Below are positions 13,043 through 14,723 of a stretch of DNA of 14,723 nt, piece by piece. The translations under genes and the position numbers were made by a program. The notes below the pieces were generated by a model. The model saw only the letters and a list, made by a program, of their open reading frames with translations, searched no databases and had not been told where the DNA came from. Source of the stretch: Desulfobacterales bacterium (GTDB lineage: Bacteria; Desulfobacterota; Desulfobacteria; Desulfobacterales; C00003106). Each line of letters opens with the position of its first letter. Within the stretch, counting starts at the first letter, position 1. The stretch is from assembly GCA_030672555.1 (NCBI GenBank), contig DAOVGD010000207.1, positions 1 through 14,723 on the forward strand, given 5' to 3'.

Positions 13043-14368
13043 ATGAAAAAGGGAATGCTATTTATGACAGGCATATTGCTCGCGATACCCTTGATGGCCT
13101 GGGGTGCCGAAGATGCACCGACTGTTGCAAGTAATGCTGAAGCGATCAAGGAGGTCCAGACCCACGCCGATTATGTGTGGACCCTGGTTGCGGCGGCCCT
13201 GGTTTTCTTTATGCAGCCCGGGTTTGCCTTGGTTGAGTGCGGTTTTACGCGCGCAAAAAATGCGGCAAATATCTTGATGAAGAACCTGATGGATTTTTCC
13301 ATGGGCTCTATTTTTTATTGGGCCATCGGCTTTGGGCTGATGTTCGGGGTAAGCCAGACCGGCTGGTTTGGTACTTCCGGCTTTTTCTTAAGTGATTTTT
13401 CTCCGGGTGAAGATCCCTGGGTACTCGCTTTCTGGATGTTCCAGGTGGTCTTTGCTGCAACGGCGGCCACCATTGTGTCCGGTGCCATGGCCGAACGGAC
13501 AAAGTTTATTGGATATTTGATATACAGCGCTGCTATCTGCGGCTTCATTTATCCTATCTTTGGAAGTTGGGCCTGGGGAGGACTTTACCACGGCAGCGGC
13601 TGGCTGGAAAAGCTCGGGTTTATCGACTTTGCCGGCTCCACAGTGGTCCATTCGATCGGAGGATGGACCGGCTTAGCCGGGGCTATTGTATTGGGTCCCA
13701 GGATTGGCAAGTTTTCCAAGGAAGGGAAGGTTAAGCCGATCCCCGGCCACAGCATTCCCTTAGCGGCCCTGGGGGTCTTTATCCTCTGGTTCGGTTGGTT
13801 CGGGTTCAACCCGGGTTCCACCACAGCAGCCAGCAAGGACATCGCCATGATCTTTACCAATACCAACCTGGCGGCAGTCGCAGGGGCCATATTTGCCATG
13901 ATTACTGCCTGGATAAAGTTCAAGAAACCTGATGTCGGCATGAGCTTAAACGGCGCTCTAGCCGGGCTGGTGGCAATTACCAGTCCGTGTGCCACGGTCA
14001 CGCCATTAAGTTCTGTAATTATCGGGGCTGTAGCCGGGATTGTGGTGGTATTGTCCGTGCTGTTTTTCGATAGGATCAAGGTGGACGATCCTGTGGGCGC
14101 CATCTCGGTTCATGGGACCTGTGGAGCATGGGGAACCCTTGCAGCAGGCGTCTTTAACATCGGAGGCACCTCGGCAAAGATAATCGGTGTCCAGATCCTG
14201 GGAATCTGTGCGGCCTTTATCTGGGCGTTTGGGGTCTCTTTTATCCTCTTTAAACTGATTGATAAAACCGTGGGCCTAAGGGTTTCTCCCGAGGAAGAGA
14301 GGGAAGGTCTCGACTTTGGCGAACATGGCGCAAACGCATATCCGGATTTTCAGGTTATAAGCCGTTAA
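13043..14368 (+). CDS. amtB: Ammonium transporter
   Basis: This 441-aa inner-membrane Amt/Mep/Rh channel imports ammonium when it is scarce. An N-terminal signal-like helix (about 1-21, AWGAED junction) is followed by the membrane domain, for which the family has 11 helices. The pore twin histidines are H203 in VVHSIGG and H357 in SVHGTCGAWG. The vestibule residues F133 and F137 (FQVVF) and W178 (SWAWGG) match E. coli F103, F107 and W148. GWFGFNPGS lies near 251-259. The cytoplasmic tail GLRVSPEEE, GLDFGEHG contains the family's GlnK-docking region. AGGAGG precedes the ATG at normal spacing. It follows glnK, and probably shares its sigma54-driven transcript. Confidence 0.96.
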   Translation: MKKGMLFMTGILLAIPLMAWGAEDAPTVASNAEAIKEVQTHADYVWTLVAAALVFFMQPGFALVECGFTRAKNAANILMKNLMDFSMGSIFYWAIGFGLMFGVSQTGWFGTSGFFLSDFSPGEDPWVLAFWMFQVVFAATAATIVSGAMAERTKFIGYLIYSAAICGFIYPIFGSWAWGGLYHGSGWLEKLGFIDFAGSTVVHSIGGWTGLAGAIVLGPRIGKFSKEGKVKPIPGHSIPLAALGVFILWFGWFGFNPGSTTAASKDIAMIFTNTNLAAVAGAIFAMITAWIKFKKPDVGMSLNGALAGLVAITSPCATVTPLSSVIIGAVAGIVVVLSVLFFDRIKVDDPVGAISVHGTCGAWGTLAAGVFNIGGTSAKIIGVQILGICAAFIWAFGVSFILFKLIDKTVGLRVSPEEEREGLDFGEHGANAYPDFQVISR

Positions 14369-14495
14369 TGGAGGAGCGGCCTTTTGGGCCTTGAGGACCG
14401 CTTCGCTTGAGGCAGGAGGGCAATCATTAAGCGACACGTTACTTAACAACGTTATCAATTTTTACAGATTATAGGAGAATGGAGGTTAAAGAAAG
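14369..14495. other. amtB to porin spacer with inverted repeats
   Basis: AGCGG and CCGCT arms occur soon after the amtB stop, but no U-tract follows, so read-through into the next gene is possible. A second inverted repeat, ACGTT-N7-AACGT, lies at 14436-14452 and could be an operator. No convincing promoter was seen. Confidence 0.35.
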
Positions 14496-14723
14496 ATGAA
14501 GAAACTATTATTCTATTGCTTGGTGAGTCTAATAATGAGTTTGGGATGCATGTCAGCAGCATTGGCTGCACCTGATATGGAAAAAAGAGTAACAACGCTC
14601 GAGGAAAAGATAAAGGAGCTGGAGACAAAATCAGAGACCTTTGACGTGTTCAAGGGCCTTACAATTAATGGATTTGTGGACGGGAGTTATTCCTATAACG
14701 ATGCCACGGAAACCAACACCTTC
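14496..14723 (+). CDS. Outer-membrane beta-barrel porin-like protein, partial
   Basis: The first 76 codons are present and the gene runs off the right edge. Residues 1-24 form a Sec signal peptide, with a basic start, a hydrophobic core and an ALA-A cleavage region. Residues 27-48 are charged and heptad-like (MEKRVTTLEEKIKELETK), a likely periplasmic coiled coil. GLTINGFVDGSYSYND at about 54-69 resembles the first strand of OmpL-like (Bbp2) porins. GGAGG lies 10 nt before the ATG. Its place 127 nt after amtB suggests passage of ammonium or another small solute across the outer membrane, but the barrel identity rests on a short stretch. Confidence 0.65.
   Translation, partial: MKKLLFYCLVSLIMSLGCMSAALAAPDMEKRVTTLEEKIKELETKSETFDVFKGLTINGFVDGSYSYNDATETNTF

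Overview
The window looks like a chromosomal segment of an anaerobic Desulfobacterota (former Deltaproteobacteria) relative. That is an inference from gene content: archaeal-type split glutamate synthase subunits, an MvhD-type iron-sulfur protein, a sigma54 activator, an E. coli-like citrate synthase, PII proteins, GlnD, AmtB and an outer-membrane porin. No rRNA, tRNA, CRISPR array or transposase is visible. The theme is ammonium sensing, uptake and assimilation.

Left part, minus strand, read from 5389 down to 1: an MvhD/FlpD-like electron-transfer protein (4991-5389), a degenerate glutamate-synthase-like ferredoxin/FMN paralog (3276-4685), an intact ferredoxin-fused FMN glutamate synthase core (1580-3133), and the class II glutamine amidotransferase (1-1383, running off the left edge). 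They probably form one operon for a multi-subunit glutamate synthase. Its reductant may come through an Hdr/Mvh-type module rather than a classical GltD. Each gap in this operon is filled by a different family of degenerate 7- or 8-nt tandem repeats arranged as two inverted arms.

Middle part, plus strand: a divergent GAF-AAA+-HTH sigma54 activator (5783-7309), citrate synthase gltA (7426-8715), then a regulatory region carrying a decayed amtB (only the C-terminal coding tail survives, 8943-9104). After these come a PII gene (9185-9523) and glnD (9673-12312). Right part: a second PII gene (glnK, 12634-12972), an intact amtB (13043-14368) and the start of a porin-like gene (14496-14723).

The most notable regulatory signal is a shared 14-bp palindrome, CTACA-N4-TGTAG, which occurs as pairs 30-32 bp apart in three places: between the glutamate synthase operon and the activator gene, upstream of the amtB remnant/glnB, and upstream of glnK-amtB. 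Each pair lies about 80-100 bp upstream of a -24/-12 (sigma54) promoter match: 5520-5505 on the minus strand, and 8918-8933 and 12575-12590 on the plus strand. The simplest model is that the local sigma54 activator binds these paired sites and co-regulates glutamate synthase, PII/GlnD and PII/AmtB. GlnD would uridylylate both PII proteins at Tyr51, and citrate synthase would supply carbon for 2-oxoglutarate, the co-substrate of glutamate synthase and a PII effector.
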